NCBI RefSeq assembly: GCF_018919205.1
Contig: NZ_JAHLQN010000001.1
Coordinates: forward strand, 1-64,000
Reading direction: 5' to 3'
Source of the DNA: Dysosmobacter acutus
Lineage (GTDB): Bacteria; Bacillota; Clostridia; Oscillospirales; Oscillospiraceae
Length of the DNA stretch: 64,000 bases
How positions within the stretch are numbered: position 1 is the first letter of the stretch; each line of letters opens with the position of its first letter. A model generated the notes under the pieces. That model was not told where the DNA came from, made no database searches, and saw only the letters and a program-made list of their open reading frames with translations. Positions 16,465-25,678 of this stretch are shown here, piece by piece. A program made the translations under genes and the position numbers.

Positions 16465-16741
16465 CGTCTTACCCTCTTTCCGATTCCTTTGTCGCCGCCG
16501 AAACGGGACCGACTTATCCCGCGGCTTTTTATGCCGCAGGCGGGGCCAAAACATGGCCGCCGGCTGTATTTCATTGCCGTTTTCCGGGTTCCGCAGTCCA
16601 GGCTTTGGACAGGGCCTGGGTTTTCCGTTTCTTAAACTATATCAGATTTCAGCCCGGCTGCCAAGGTGGGGATTTTTCCCTGCCGCTTGAACCGGATCAC
16701 CGGATGTGATAGGATGAAGCAATTCCAAAGGAGGTGCGTGA

Positions 16742-17305
16742 ATGGATAGTCCGGACGTTTGCAGGTGCGGCTGGTGCAACCTGAAGAACCAGGCGTACAT
16801 CGACTATCATGACAGGGAGTGGGGCGTTCCCAGCCACGACGACCACAGGTTATTTGAACTTCTCATCCTTGAGAGCTTCCAGGCCGGGTTGTCCTGGGAA
16901 TGCGTGCTGAACAAGCGGGAATCGTTCCGCCGGGCTTTTGACCGGTTCGACCTAAGCAGGGTCTGCGGCTATGAGGAGGCGGATGTGCAGCGTCTGTTGT
17001 CCGATTCATCCATCATCCGCAATCAGCTGAAAATCCGGGCCTCCATCACCAACGCCAGAGTGTTCCGGTCCATCCAGCTGGAATACGGCTCATTTTCCAA
17101 CTACATCTGGCACTTTACGGAGGGCCGGGTCCTCCATGAAACGGGAAAGGCCAGCTCCACCCTGTCGGACCGGATCTCGGCCGACCTTCGCAAGCGGGGC
17201 ATGAAGTTCGTGGGCACCACAATTGTCTATTCGTACCTGCAGGCCATGGGCGTGATCAACTCCCACGATGAGGGCTGCTTTCTATACCAATCCGACGGGC
17301 TGTGA
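16742..17305 (+). CDS. tag: DNA-3-methyladenine glycosylase I
   Basis: A 187-aa base-excision repair enzyme that removes 3-methyladenine. It shows RCGWC near the N-terminus, YHDREWG near residue 22, FELLILESFQAGLSW (containing the catalytic-site Glu), a KFVGTTIVYSYLQA motif near 160 and the C-terminal NSHDEGC that completes the zinc site with N-terminal Cys/His. Length matches E. coli Tag (187 aa). AAAGGAGGTGCGTGA precedes the ATG. Confidence 0.96.
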   Translation: MDSPDVCRCGWCNLKNQAYIDYHDREWGVPSHDDHRLFELLILESFQAGLSWECVLNKRESFRRAFDRFDLSRVCGYEEADVQRLLSDSSIIRNQLKIRASITNARVFRSIQLEYGSFSNYIWHFTEGRVLHETGKASSTLSDRISADLRKRGMKFVGTTIVYSYLQAMGVINSHDEGCFLYQSDGL

Positions 17306-17393
17306 AGGAAGCGCGTCCGCCTCTTTGCCTGATAGGTGCCGGGGCGGCACCTGTCAGCGGGCAGCTCCTGTACGCGGAAACCGCCGCCCATGG

Positions 17394-17426
17394 AAAAGAG
17401 CCGGACAGTTTGTCCGGCTCTTTTTT
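17394..17426. terminator. Bidirectional terminator between tag and protease gene
   Basis: A 14-bp stem AAAAGAGCCGGACA with a short GTT loop and a T-run, between convergent genes. A second weaker hairpin (AGGTGCC/GGCACCT) precedes it near 17334-17354. Confidence 0.88.
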
Positions 17427-17427
17427 G

Positions 17428-18717
17428 TCACTTGGAGAGCAGCACCACGGAGAGGTTCAGATACTCCCCGTCCCGCCAGATGAGCAGTTCCATGCTCTCA
17501 CCCGCCAGAATTCCCCGACGGATGCGCAGCAGGTCCGCGCTGGTGGATACCCTCTCCCCCTCCGCCTCCACAATGATATCGCCGGGGCGCAGTCCCGCCT
17601 GATGGGCGCCGGACCCATGGGAAACCTCCTCCACCTCGATGCCCTGGTTGCCGTCCGGCAGCAGCGTGGCCAGCGGCTGCACGGTGATGCCTAAGGTGGG
17701 CTCGGAGCGGATCTCCCCATACTGGATGAGGTCGTTGACCATGTAGGTGATGACGCTGGTTGGCAGGGCAAAGCCCAGACCCTCAATGGTGGTCTTGTAG
17801 TTGGTGCTCATCTTGATGGTGTTGATGCCCACCACCTGGCCGCAGCAGTTGATCAGCGGACCGCCGGAATTGCCGCTGTTCAGCGCCGCGTTGGTCTGGA
17901 TCAGCGTCAGTGTCCGCCCCTGGACCTGCACGTCCCGGTTGATGGCCGAGACGATCCCGTCGGTCAGCGTGCCCCGCAGCTCCACGCCCAGGGGGTTTCC
18001 GATGGCGTAGACCGGGTCTCCCACCATGAGGGCGTTGGAGTCGCCGAATTCCGCCGCGCTCAGCCCCTCCGCGTCGGCTTTCAGCACGGCCAGATCGTTG
18101 TCCGCGTCCCCGGCCACGTATCTGGCCTCGATGACCCGCCCGTAGTCCAGCGCCACGGTGCAGTGGCTGCCCCCCTCCACCACATGATAGTTGGTGAGGA
18201 TATAACCGTCGGAGGTGAAGATCACGCCGGTCCCCACGCCGATGCCGTCCTCCAGCTGCACCATGACCGTCACCACGGAGGGATTTACCTTCCGGTAGAT
18301 CTCCTGGGCGCTGAGGACTTCCCCGGTGAAGGCGCGCAGCGTCAGCCGCACATCACCCCCGGTGGGATAGGTGTCCATGGTGATCTCCTTGGCGGGCGTT
18401 TCATACGTGAATCCGGGCCGCTCGGAAAAGACCTGATCCGGTATCAGATAATAGGCCGCCGTCATCCCGGCCAGCGCCGCGATGCAGCCAAGAAAAATCA
18501 AAAACCCCTTCTTGCCGCGCCGGCGGCGGATGGGCTGTTTTCGGTACTGGGGCAGCGTGTAGCCGCTGACGTACCGCTCCACCACCTCTTCGGCGCCTCC
18601 CGGCACGTAGTACTCCACCACCTCCCGGGGGTCCCACTGCGGTCCGGCAGGCCCCGCCGCCGGCAGCCCCGCGTCCGGCAGGCCGGAGGCCGGGACCTGA
18701 TTGAATTCATTCTCCAT
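17428..18717 (-). CDS. HtrA/DegP-like membrane-anchored serine protease with PDZ domain
   Basis: A 429-aa protein with a cytoplasmic Pro/Gly-rich N-terminus, an RRRRGKK stop sequence, one membrane anchor (about 71-92) and an extracytoplasmic trypsin-like domain. The catalytic triad is complete: His178 in TNYHVV, Asp208 in DNDLAVL and Ser284 in GNSGGP. A C-terminal PDZ domain (about 335-425) follows. Such proteases degrade misfolded exported proteins. It follows the response regulator and kinase genes by 9 bp, so the two-component system probably controls it. Confidence 0.93.
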   Translation of the reverse strand: MENEFNQVPASGLPDAGLPAAGPAGPQWDPREVVEYYVPGGAEEVVERYVSGYTLPQYRKQPIRRRRGKKGFLIFLGCIAALAGMTAAYYLIPDQVFSERPGFTYETPAKEITMDTYPTGGDVRLTLRAFTGEVLSAQEIYRKVNPSVVTVMVQLEDGIGVGTGVIFTSDGYILTNYHVVEGGSHCTVALDYGRVIEARYVAGDADNDLAVLKADAEGLSAAEFGDSNALMVGDPVYAIGNPLGVELRGTLTDGIVSAINRDVQVQGRTLTLIQTNAALNSGNSGGPLINCCGQVVGINTIKMSTNYKTTIEGLGFALPTSVITYMVNDLIQYGEIRSEPTLGITVQPLATLLPDGNQGIEVEEVSHGSGAHQAGLRPGDIIVEAEGERVSTSADLLRIRRGILAGESMELLIWRDGEYLNLSVVLLSK

Positions 18718-18726
18718 ATCGGCCCC

Positions 18727-20166
18727 TTACTCAGCGTTCAGTGAGAAGGAAAACGTGGTGACTCCATTCTCACTGGTTACATTGATCTTCTCCCTGTGCT
18801 GCTCCAGAATCGTCTTGACGATGTACAGGCCCAGCCCCACGCCGTCTTTATCCTCGCTGCGGGACTTGTCGCTCTTGTGGAACCGCTCGAACAGCAGCGG
18901 CAGCTCCTCCGCCGGGATGGTGTCGCCTAAGTTCTGCACCGTCACCCGGGCCTTGGCGTCCTGCAGCTTCACACCAAGGTACAAATTGGTGCCCGGGCGG
19001 GCAAACTTGGTGGCATTTTCCAAAAGGTTGTAGATCACCTGGGTGATCAGGTCGTTGTCGCCCAACACCAGAATGGGCTCCTCCGGAATATCCGCGTCCA
19101 CGTCCAGGCCCTTGTCCGTAATTTTCCGCTCCATGGAGATCAGCACCCGCCTGGCGCTTTCGCAGATATCGAAGTGCTCCCCGGGCCGCAGGGGGTCCAT
19201 GGACTGGAGCTGGGACACGTCCAGCATGCGCCGCACCAGACGGCTCAGGCGCCGGCTCTCGTCGGAGATGATCTGAAGGTACTGCCGCTCGTTCTCCGGC
19301 GGGATGGTGCCGTCCAGGATGCCGTCGGTGTAGCCGGCGATGGTGGTCATGGGCGTCTTGAGCTCGTGGGAGATGTTGGCAATGAACTCACGCCGCTGCC
19401 TCTCCGTCTGCTGTAGCGATTCGGCCATGGCGTTGAAGGAGGTTGCCAGCTCGCCGATCTCGTCGGTGCGGCCGTAATCCTCCATGCGGATATCAAAATT
19501 CCCCTCCGCATACTGGCGGGTGGCCCGGACCATGTCCTGGATGGGCTTGATCTGCTGCATGGTGGTGACGGAGGAGGTCACAAATGCGATCATCAGAACC
19601 ACCATGGAGGTCATGAAGAACAACCCGATGAAATTGCGCCACATGCCGTTGACCGCCGCCGCGTCGGTGACGGCCAGAACAATTCCCACCGTGTCGCCGC
19701 TTAAGCGGGAGGCGGCGGGCACGGCGATGACCATGCGGGACTTTTCGTAGGTTCCATTGATGGTGCTGCGGCCCGCGTACCGCCCGTCGGTCAGGACGCG
19801 CTGGGCCATGTCGGCGGGCAGGGTCACGGTCTTCCCGTCCAGGGACCGGTCAGTGGTCAAAAGCGCCTCGCCCCGGACGTTGCAGATCAGAAAGTTGGCG
19901 TCGGAGACAGAGGCGGCAAAGGTGGCCAGCTGCTGCAGCGCCTCGCCCTGGGTCTCCACGTTGGACTCCAGGTAATCCGCGGACAGCTCCGCCACCGTCT
20001 GGGCCTTGGCCTGGAGGTCCGCGCTTTTTTCATCCCTGGCATAGTTGTAGCTCAGGGCGAAAAAAGACGCGCCCAACAGGAATAACGTCAGCAGCACCAT
20101 GCCGGCGGTCAGCCGGAACTGCCGCCAGTACAGGCCTTGGCCCGCTCTGTTTTTCTGCTTACCCAT
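18727..20166 (-). CDS. Two-component sensor histidine kinase
   Basis: A 479-aa membrane kinase: TM1 (about 18-40), an extracytoplasmic sensor region (41-177), TM2 (178-200), a HAMP linker (200-255), a HisKA domain with the phospho-accepting His267 in ISHELKTP, and a C-terminal HATPase_c (N-box YNLLENATKFA, then DGVGLGLYIVK). It is transcribed with the response regulator upstream and the HtrA-like protease downstream, suggesting an envelope-stress circuit; the signal is unknown. Confidence 0.94.
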   Translation of the reverse strand: MGKQKNRAGQGLYWRQFRLTAGMVLLTLFLLGASFFALSYNYARDEKSADLQAKAQTVAELSADYLESNVETQGEALQQLATFAASVSDANFLICNVRGEALLTTDRSLDGKTVTLPADMAQRVLTDGRYAGRSTINGTYEKSRMVIAVPAASRLSGDTVGIVLAVTDAAAVNGMWRNFIGLFFMTSMVVLMIAFVTSSVTTMQQIKPIQDMVRATRQYAEGNFDIRMEDYGRTDEIGELATSFNAMAESLQQTERQRREFIANISHELKTPMTTIAGYTDGILDGTIPPENERQYLQIISDESRRLSRLVRRMLDVSQLQSMDPLRPGEHFDICESARRVLISMERKITDKGLDVDADIPEEPILVLGDNDLITQVIYNLLENATKFARPGTNLYLGVKLQDAKARVTVQNLGDTIPAEELPLLFERFHKSDKSRSEDKDGVGLGLYIVKTILEQHREKINVTSENGVTTFSFSLNAE

Positions 20167-20209
20167 CCTCTACCGGATCTCCTCCGCTTATAAATTGTCG
20201 AAAAACCGC

Positions 20210-20905
20210 TTACGGCTGCTTGCCGCCGGTCAGCTCAAACTTGTAGCCCACGCCCCACACCGTCTTCAGCGCCCACTGGTCGGAGACGTTTTCCACCTTT
20301 TCCCGCAGCCGCTTGATGTGCACGTCCACGGTGCGGCTGTCGCCGAAATAGTCAAAGCCCCACACCTCGTCCAACAGCTGGTTGCGGGTATAGACCCGGT
20401 TGGGAGTTGCGGCCAGATGGTAGAGGAGTTCCAGCTCCTTGGGCGGCGTGTCCACCTTTTTCCCATCCACGATCAGCTCATAGGAGTCCAGGTTGATGAC
20501 CAGCTTATCAAATACCAAACGCTTTTTCGTGTCGTCCGGAATCTCGGTGCGGCGCAGCACCGCGTTGATCCGGGCGATCAGCTCCTTCATCTCAAAGGGC
20601 TTGATGATATAGTCGTCCGCGCCCATCTCCAGGCCGTGAATCTTGTCAAAGACCTCGCTTTTCGCGGTGAGCATGATGATGGGCACCTTGGAGGTCTCCC
20701 GGATTTTGGCGCAGACCGTCCATCCGTCCATCACCGGCAGCATGATGTCAAGGAGGATCAGGTCCGGCACCCCTTTGGCAAATTCCTCCAGCGCCCGGCC
20801 GCCGTCGCCGGCGATCCGCACGTCAAACCCCTCTTTCACCAGATACATGCGAATGAGGTCGGAAATATTGGGGTCGTCCTCCACCACCAGTATGTTGCGT
20901 CCCAT
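20210..20905 (-). CDS. OmpR/PhoB family response regulator
   Basis: A 231-aa regulator. The receiver domain has the acidic pocket EDD (9-11), phospho-acceptor Asp53 in LLDIMLP and a conserved Lys in IIKPFEMKEL. The winged-helix DNA-binding domain (about 130-228) ends with RTVDVHIKRLREK and WGVGYKFE. The start at 20905 is supported by GGAGGGA upstream; the alternative ATG 15 nt earlier contains that ribosome binding site. A TATAAT-like -10 (about 20969-20974 on the minus strand) and a small leader hairpin (20929-20946) precede it. Confidence 0.94.
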   Translation of the reverse strand: MGRNILVVEDDPNISDLIRMYLVKEGFDVRIAGDGGRALEEFAKGVPDLILLDIMLPVMDGWTVCAKIRETSKVPIIMLTAKSEVFDKIHGLEMGADDYIIKPFEMKELIARINAVLRRTEIPDDTKKRLVFDKLVINLDSYELIVDGKKVDTPPKELELLYHLAATPNRVYTRNQLLDEVWGFDYFGDSRTVDVHIKRLREKVENVSDQWALKTVWGVGYKFELTGGKQP

Positions 20906-21013
20906 GGCTGTTCCCTCCATTTATTTAGGCGGTTTCCACAAACCGCTGAACTCAGCTGAACAGTATGATTATACCCGGTTTTTTCCAAGTTTGTTGAACA
21001 TTCTGTAAATCCA

Positions 21014-22144
21014 TCAGGTGGTTTCCGTCATGGCCAGCAGCCGGTCCTCCTGGCCCCTGGCCAAAGAGAGGAAGGCCCTCAGTCCCGCGGCCGTGGTCTG
21101 GCTGCCCAGGTAGACGGTGACATTGCCGCCGCGGCTGCCGATCCGGCGCTGCAGCGCGGACGCCCGGGCGGAAGAGGTGAGGGACGTGTACTCCACCCGG
21201 CTCTGGAGAAGCAGGAACCCCTCCTCGCCGATACGCTCCGCCGTCTGGGCGGAAGCGCCCGTTACCAGGGCCAGCCTGGTCTTCATCCCGCAGGCGCGAA
21301 ACAGCAGCTCATTGCCCTCTCTCAGCCGCTCCAGGGCCTCCTCCGCGCCGCCGGCGCCGTCCGCCGCCAATCCCACGGAAAACCCGGAGGCCGTCAGCCG
21401 GCGCGCCAAATCCCCCGCGGAGGGCAGCAGCGAGTCCTGAATGTAAAAGGAAGCCTGGGCCTGGTTGGCGCTTAAAACGGAAACAAGCTGCTCCGCCGCC
21501 GGCACGTCTGTCACAAGGAAGCAGAGGTAGAGCCTGTTTCCCACCGTGCCCGGGTCCTCCTCTCCGGTCTGGCCCGGGGCGGTGCCTGTCACAGGCGGCT
21601 CCGGCACCACAGGCGTGGAGGGCGTGCCCGCCTTTTTGTACTCATTGTAGCGGCTGTCCATCAGCGCTCCGGCGGCCTCGATGAACTCCCGGTCGTCCAA
21701 CATGGCGTTGCCGTCCCGGACCCGGACCAGATAGCCGTGGTCCACCTTGGTGTTGGTATAGGTCAGATCGAAAAAGGAGGCCACCCGGGCCACGGGCACA
21801 TAGGGTGTTCCGCCCCGCAGCTGGGCCCGCTCAGCATAGATGTTGCCGTAGCTGTCGTAGGTCGCGTCCTGCCCCAGGTCAAAGCTCAGCGCCCGCTTGC
21901 CGGAGTAGAGAATAATGGTCTGCTTGTCGGCGCTGCGGGAGTAGTAGACGTTGATGTCCCGACCGTTGAAATTGGAGGCGGGCACATACAGGTAGCCGCC
22001 GGACCAGTAAGGCATGGCGGAGTCTGAGAGGCCCATGAGCGAATCGTTCATGGAGGTGAAGTAGACCGTGTCCGCCGCGGACACCGTCACAAGCGGGAGA
22101 CACAGTGCCAGCGCAAGGATCAGCGCACCCATCCTCTTTTTCAC
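21014..22144 (-). CDS. Secreted stalk-domain (copper amine oxidase N-like) protein with deacetylase-like C-terminus
   Basis: A 376-aa exported protein. It has a signal peptide (1-23, ending VSA-A), then a copper-amine-oxidase-N/stalk-like region (about 25-155: YVPASNFNGR and GTPYVPVARVASFFDL motifs), a Pro/Thr linker (about 172-195) and a C-terminal region. The C-terminal region resembles the fold of polysaccharide deacetylases (SFYIQDSLLP, then ASGFSVGLAADG) but lacks the metal-binding HxxxH. A cell-wall-associated, non-catalytic role is possible. Located between spoIID and the two-component genes. Confidence 0.7.
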   Translation of the reverse strand: MKKRMGALILALALCLPLVTVSAADTVYFTSMNDSLMGLSDSAMPYWSGGYLYVPASNFNGRDINVYYSRSADKQTIILYSGKRALSFDLGQDATYDSYGNIYAERAQLRGGTPYVPVARVASFFDLTYTNTKVDHGYLVRVRDGNAMLDDREFIEAAGALMDSRYNEYKKAGTPSTPVVPEPPVTGTAPGQTGEEDPGTVGNRLYLCFLVTDVPAAEQLVSVLSANQAQASFYIQDSLLPSAGDLARRLTASGFSVGLAADGAGGAEEALERLREGNELLFRACGMKTRLALVTGASAQTAERIGEEGFLLLQSRVEYTSLTSSARASALQRRIGSRGGNVTVYLGSQTTAAGLRAFLSLARGQEDRLLAMTETT

Positions 22145-22212
22145 AAAACCGCCCCCTTTCCGCTTCCCTGTTTCAGCACCATTTTACACAATTCCCACCG
22201 CTTTGTAAAGCG

Positions 22213-23196
22213 CTACCCCAGTGCGTAGGGCTCCACCGACACGCCGGTGTAGTAATGGGTGAGAATCTTTAGATAGGTGCTGCCCGCCTTGGCCATTTGG
22301 TTGGCCCCGTACTGGCTCATCCCAACGCCATGGCCGAATCCGGTCACATAAAAAACCATCTTCCCGTCCGCAACCGACACTTCAAAGGCGGCGGAGCGCA
22401 GCGAGAAAATGCCGCGCACTTCCGTGCCCCGGACGGTGACGCCGCCCACATCCACGGTTTTCACGCTGAGGTTGTCCATCACGAAATTGGTGAGCCAGCC
22501 GGAAGCGTCCCCCGTGAGCTGTGCCTCCGGGTGCTTTGCCAAAAAGAGCTCCTTGAATTTCTCAGGCGTGAATTCCACGCGGCTGTAATAGTTGGGGATT
22601 CCGTCCCCCTCCTCCATGGAGTCCACCGCGCGCAGATAGGGCAGCTCACTGCTCCACACATCCTCCGAGTTCCGGGTCCGTCCCGCGGAGGAGGAGTGGA
22701 ACACCGCAAGAATCGGGCTTCCGTCGTACAGCATGGTCATGCCGTCCGTCTCCGCCACGGCCGTGTCGATCTTATACTCGTTGGCCGAGGCGGACCGGCC
22801 CCAGTTGGAGGCGGCGGCCTCCCGGGAAATCCAGGCCTGGCAGCACTTGGAGTCGGTGCAGATGTCCGCGTCGGCGTGGTTTCCCCCGGTCCTGATCTTA
22901 TAGAGCGTGTAAGTGCGGGCGGCCACCGTCTGGGCCTTCAGCGCCTCAATCTCAAAGGAGGCGGGCATCTCCGCCCGGACCACGCCCTGGAGGTAAGCCC
23001 CCAGGCTCATCTCCGTCACCGTGTCCCCCTGCTTCACCTGCAGCGTGGAGGCGGCGTCCATCTCCCCCGGCTCCACCTGTGGAAAAATCTCCGCCGCCTC
23101 CTGCTCCTCCGGTTCCTTTTCCGGACGCAGGAACACAAGCGGTATGGTGAACAGCAGGGCGATCAGGACCACCGATGCAATCAGATTCTGTCTCAT
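22213..23196 (-). CDS. spoIID: Stage II sporulation protein D
   Basis: A 327-aa lytic transglycosylase that, with SpoIIM and SpoIIP, drives peptidoglycan remodelling during forespore engulfment. An N-terminal membrane anchor (about 7-24) is followed by the SpoIID domain: LGAYLQGVVRAEMPASF with its catalytic Glu, ALKAQTVAARTY near residue 87, a Cys-containing ICTDSKCCQAW near 112 and the terminal GFGHGVGMSQYGA near 290. Its presence supports a spore-forming host. Length is normal. Confidence 0.95.
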   Translation of the reverse strand: MRQNLIASVVLIALLFTIPLVFLRPEKEPEEQEAAEIFPQVEPGEMDAASTLQVKQGDTVTEMSLGAYLQGVVRAEMPASFEIEALKAQTVAARTYTLYKIRTGGNHADADICTDSKCCQAWISREAAASNWGRSASANEYKIDTAVAETDGMTMLYDGSPILAVFHSSSAGRTRNSEDVWSSELPYLRAVDSMEEGDGIPNYYSRVEFTPEKFKELFLAKHPEAQLTGDASGWLTNFVMDNLSVKTVDVGGVTVRGTEVRGIFSLRSAAFEVSVADGKMVFYVTGFGHGVGMSQYGANQMAKAGSTYLKILTHYYTGVSVEPYALG

Positions 23197-23319
23197 AGCG
23201 TATCCTTTCTTGTTGTCCGGCAGCTTGTCCCATTCAAATCCGCCAACGTGAAGGGGAGCGAACAGGCTCCGCCTTCTTTGACTCTATCTCTATTCACCGC
23301 CGGGGCAAAAGATGTTCGG

Positions 23320-23348
23320 TGGACAAATGCCGGCCAAGGTGTTATACT
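23320..23348 (+). promoter_or_regulatory. Promoter of membrane protein/B3-B4 gene pair
   Basis: TGGACA (23320-23325), a 17-bp spacer and TATACT (23343-23348) lie about 40 bp upstream of the next start. Confidence 0.6.
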
Positions 23349-23388
23349 GATTGTCAATTTGAATGGAATCCCACAGGGGAGGATTTGT

Positions 23389-24204
23389 ATGAAACAAAAA
23401 CCCGCTCTGGTGCTGACGGCGATATCAGGCGGCGTCTGCGGTTTTTTTCTCCGGCTCTACCGCAACAGCACCGGTTATGAGCCGGGCACCGGCCTGCCGA
23501 AGGACGGACCGTTCTGGCCCCTGCTTCTCCTCTTCGCGCTGGCCGGCGCGGCCCTTTTTCTCCTGCTGCGCTCCACGCCGAAGGACAGCATGCCCTGCCG
23601 GTTCTGCACCCGTTTTGCCACCAGCGGCGACCTGGTGCCCGCGCTGCTGATCACAGGGGATTTTTTGCTGGCCGCCTCCGGCGTATGGACTGTGGCCGCC
23701 GCCCTGCGCGACTCCTATTCCGACTCCGCCGCCATGGTTTCCGGCGTCCTGACGGTCCTTTGCGCCGCCGCTCTCTTTTTCGTGATTTCCGGCTCCATCC
23801 GCCAGGTGGATATCCCCCCCAACCTTCTGCTGGCACCGGTGGGATACTATGTCATTCAACTGATTTTAAAGTATCGCAGCTATTCCGTCAACCCGGTGGT
23901 GGAGCACTACTATGTGGAAATTTTAGCCCTGGCCCTTTTGCTGCTCACCTTTTATAAGCTCTCCGCCTTTGCCTTTGTCTGCGCCCAGATCCGCCATCTG
24001 GCCCTGTGCGCGGCGATGGCCGTGGTCTTTTGTCTGACCGCCTTGGCCGACTGCCCCGGCATCACTTCCGAGGCGTTGTTCTACTTCGCCGGGGCGGTGC
24101 TGTCCCTATCCATTTTACTGCTCTGCCGCCCGGAGGGCTTCTCCCCTCCCGGACGCCGTTTGAGCCGTTCCGTTCATCATGAGGAGGATTCCACAGATGT
24201 CTGA
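23389..24204 (+). CDS. Hypothetical integral membrane protein
   Basis: A 271-aa protein with about seven or eight hydrophobic segments spread over its length and short polar loops, ending in a basic tail. No family recognised. GGGGAGG precedes the ATG at 23389; a longer open frame extends upstream but is antisense to spoIID and not used. Its stop overlaps the start of the B3/B4-domain gene, so the pair forms an operon, but the functional link is unclear. Confidence 0.75.
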   Translation: MKQKPALVLTAISGGVCGFFLRLYRNSTGYEPGTGLPKDGPFWPLLLLFALAGAALFLLLRSTPKDSMPCRFCTRFATSGDLVPALLITGDFLLAASGVWTVAAALRDSYSDSAAMVSGVLTVLCAAALFFVISGSIRQVDIPPNLLLAPVGYYVIQLILKYRSYSVNPVVEHYYVEILALALLLLTFYKLSAFAFVCAQIRHLALCAAMAVVFCLTALADCPGITSEALFYFAGAVLSLSILLLCRPEGFSPPGRRLSRSVHHEEDSTDV

Positions 24205-24904
24205 ATTTATTATTGAAGCTCCCTTTTGGTCCCTGTTCCCGGAGAGCGAAATCGGCGTGCTGGTGCTGCGGGACATTGACAATTCGCATGAGGCGCCTGA
24301 GCTGGCAGCCCGGCTGGCCGAGGCCAATGAGACGGCAAAAAAGTGGATCACGGAGCCGGTGCTCAGCCAGTGCCCGGCAGTGGCCGCCTGGCGTCAGGCC
24401 TACAGCCGTTTCAAGACCAAAAAGGGCGTGCGCTCCTCCATCGAGGCGCTGCTGCGCCGCGTGGACAAGGGCAAGGGCGTCGGGCCCATCAACCCTCTGG
24501 TGGACCTTTACAACACTGTTTCTCTCACCTATGGCTTCCCATGCGGCGCCGAGGATGTGGATGCCTTTGACGGCGACCTCCGCCTCAGCGTCAGCGCCGG
24601 CGGAGACGACTTTCTGGCCTTGGGGGAGGAGGAAAACGACCCCACCCTTCCCGGCGAGGTCTGCTATCTGGACAACAAAGGCGCCGTCTGCCGCTGCTGG
24701 AACTGGCGGGACGGTCAGCGCACCATGGTCACGGAGCGGAGCCGCCATGTGATCGTGGTCATGGAGTACATGGACGCCAGCAGGCATGACGACATGGCCC
24801 GCGCCCTGGAGGAGCTCTCCAAAGATGCGGTGGACGCCCTGGGCGGCGCCGTGGCGGCCAGAGTGATTTTGAACCGGGCGGCGCCCTCTGTGACGATAGG
24901 CTGA
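24197..24904 (+). CDS. B3/B4 tRNA-binding domain protein
   Basis: A 235-aa stand-alone protein of the B3/B4 domain family, the fold found as the editing module in phenylalanyl-tRNA synthetase beta subunits. Family hallmarks seen are AWRQAYSRFKTKKGVRSSIEALLRR near residue 63 (tRNA or substrate groove) and NPLVDLYNTVSL near 95. Free-standing members are suspected of clearing mischarged or D-aminoacyl-tRNAs, or acting on free amino acids; this is not demonstrated. GAGGAGG lies 9 nt upstream, and the gene overlaps the previous one by 8 bp. Confidence 0.85.
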   Translation: MSEFIIEAPFWSLFPESEIGVLVLRDIDNSHEAPELAARLAEANETAKKWITEPVLSQCPAVAAWRQAYSRFKTKKGVRSSIEALLRRVDKGKGVGPINPLVDLYNTVSLTYGFPCGAEDVDAFDGDLRLSVSAGGDDFLALGEEENDPTLPGEVCYLDNKGAVCRCWNWRDGQRTMVTERSRHVIVVMEYMDASRHDDMARALEELSKDAVDALGGAVAARVILNRAAPSVTIG

Positions 24905-24939
24905 CCCAAGGATGCCGCGCCCATTCTTAAAAAGAATGC

Positions 24940-24987
24940 AAATAGAGAGCGGGACCGGTTTTAGCCGGTCCCGCTCTCTATTTTTGG
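24940..24987 (+). terminator. Strong terminator after B3/B4 gene
   Basis: A 19-bp perfect stem (AAATAGAGAGCGGGACCGG) with a 6-nt loop is followed by five T. The interval after it, to 25153, is A/T-rich and holds nothing recognised. Confidence 0.9.
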
Positions 24988-25153
24988 AAGATTGGATGAA
25001 AAGAAGTTTTGTCTCTTGCAAGTATTAAGATACAGGACCCTTGTTAAGGAAAATAGCCTCAATTGTTACAAAAGTCTTAAATCTATCCAATTCACTAAAT
25101 TTCTTTTTCCCATGAGTCCATGCTTCCCTCCGGGAAGAGAATCCCACCCTTTT

Positions 25154-25600
25154 TCATCGGCGCAGAGACCGGAAAAACGCCGACAGCAAATTTCGGCACT
25201 CCTCCGCCAGCAGCCCGCCGGTCAGGGCCGGCCGGTTGGGAAATTCCTCCATATAGAGGTTCGTCACCCCGCCGCAGGCGCCAAAGGATTCGTCCCGGGC
25301 GCCGTACCAGACGTGGGCGATCCGGGCGTTGAGGATCGCTCCGGCGCACATGGGGCAGGGTTCCAGCGTCACATACAGTTCGCACCCGTCCAACCGCCAG
25401 GAGCCCAGCGCTTTGTTGGCCTCGGCAATGGCCTCCATCTCCGCGTGGGAGGCCGCGGACTGTTTTTCCTCTCTGCGGTTGCGGCCCCGGCCCACAATCT
25501 CCCCGTCCCGGACCACGACACAGCCCACCGGCACCTCGCCCGCTTCCGATGCCTCCCGGGCCAGGGCCAGGGCCTGGCGCATAAACGCTTCTCGTTCCAT
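25154..25600 (-). CDS. tadA: tRNA-specific adenosine deaminase
   Basis: A 148-aa zinc deaminase that converts A34 to inosine in tRNA-Arg(ACG). The cytidine-deaminase-like site is complete: HAE (His52, Glu54) and PCPMC (Cys82, Cys85). The N-terminal substrate region GEVPVGCVVV and the C-terminal tail with NCL-type RNLLSAFF are typical. CGGGAGTGAACTTGA precedes the ATG. Divergent from the DUF2508 gene, sharing a short intergenic region. Confidence 0.94.
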   Translation of the reverse strand: MEREAFMRQALALAREASEAGEVPVGCVVVRDGEIVGRGRNRREEKQSAASHAEMEAIAEANKALGSWRLDGCELYVTLEPCPMCAGAILNARIAHVWYGARDESFGACGGVTNLYMEEFPNRPALTGGLLAEECRNLLSAFFRSLRR

Positions 25601-25678
25601 TCAAGTTCACTCCCGCGTATAAAAATTGGAATATTTGTCCAAACTCTCCGTACACTGATACAACAGGAGGGATGGATC

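Noticed and set aside
22297-23388. Long N-terminal extension of the membrane protein at 23389
   Set aside because: It is antisense to spoIID; the ATG at 23389 has its own GGGGAGG and promoter.
24992-25678. Long N-terminal extension of the DUF2508 gene
   Set aside because: Antisense to tadA; GTG 25679 with AGGAGG is the proper start.
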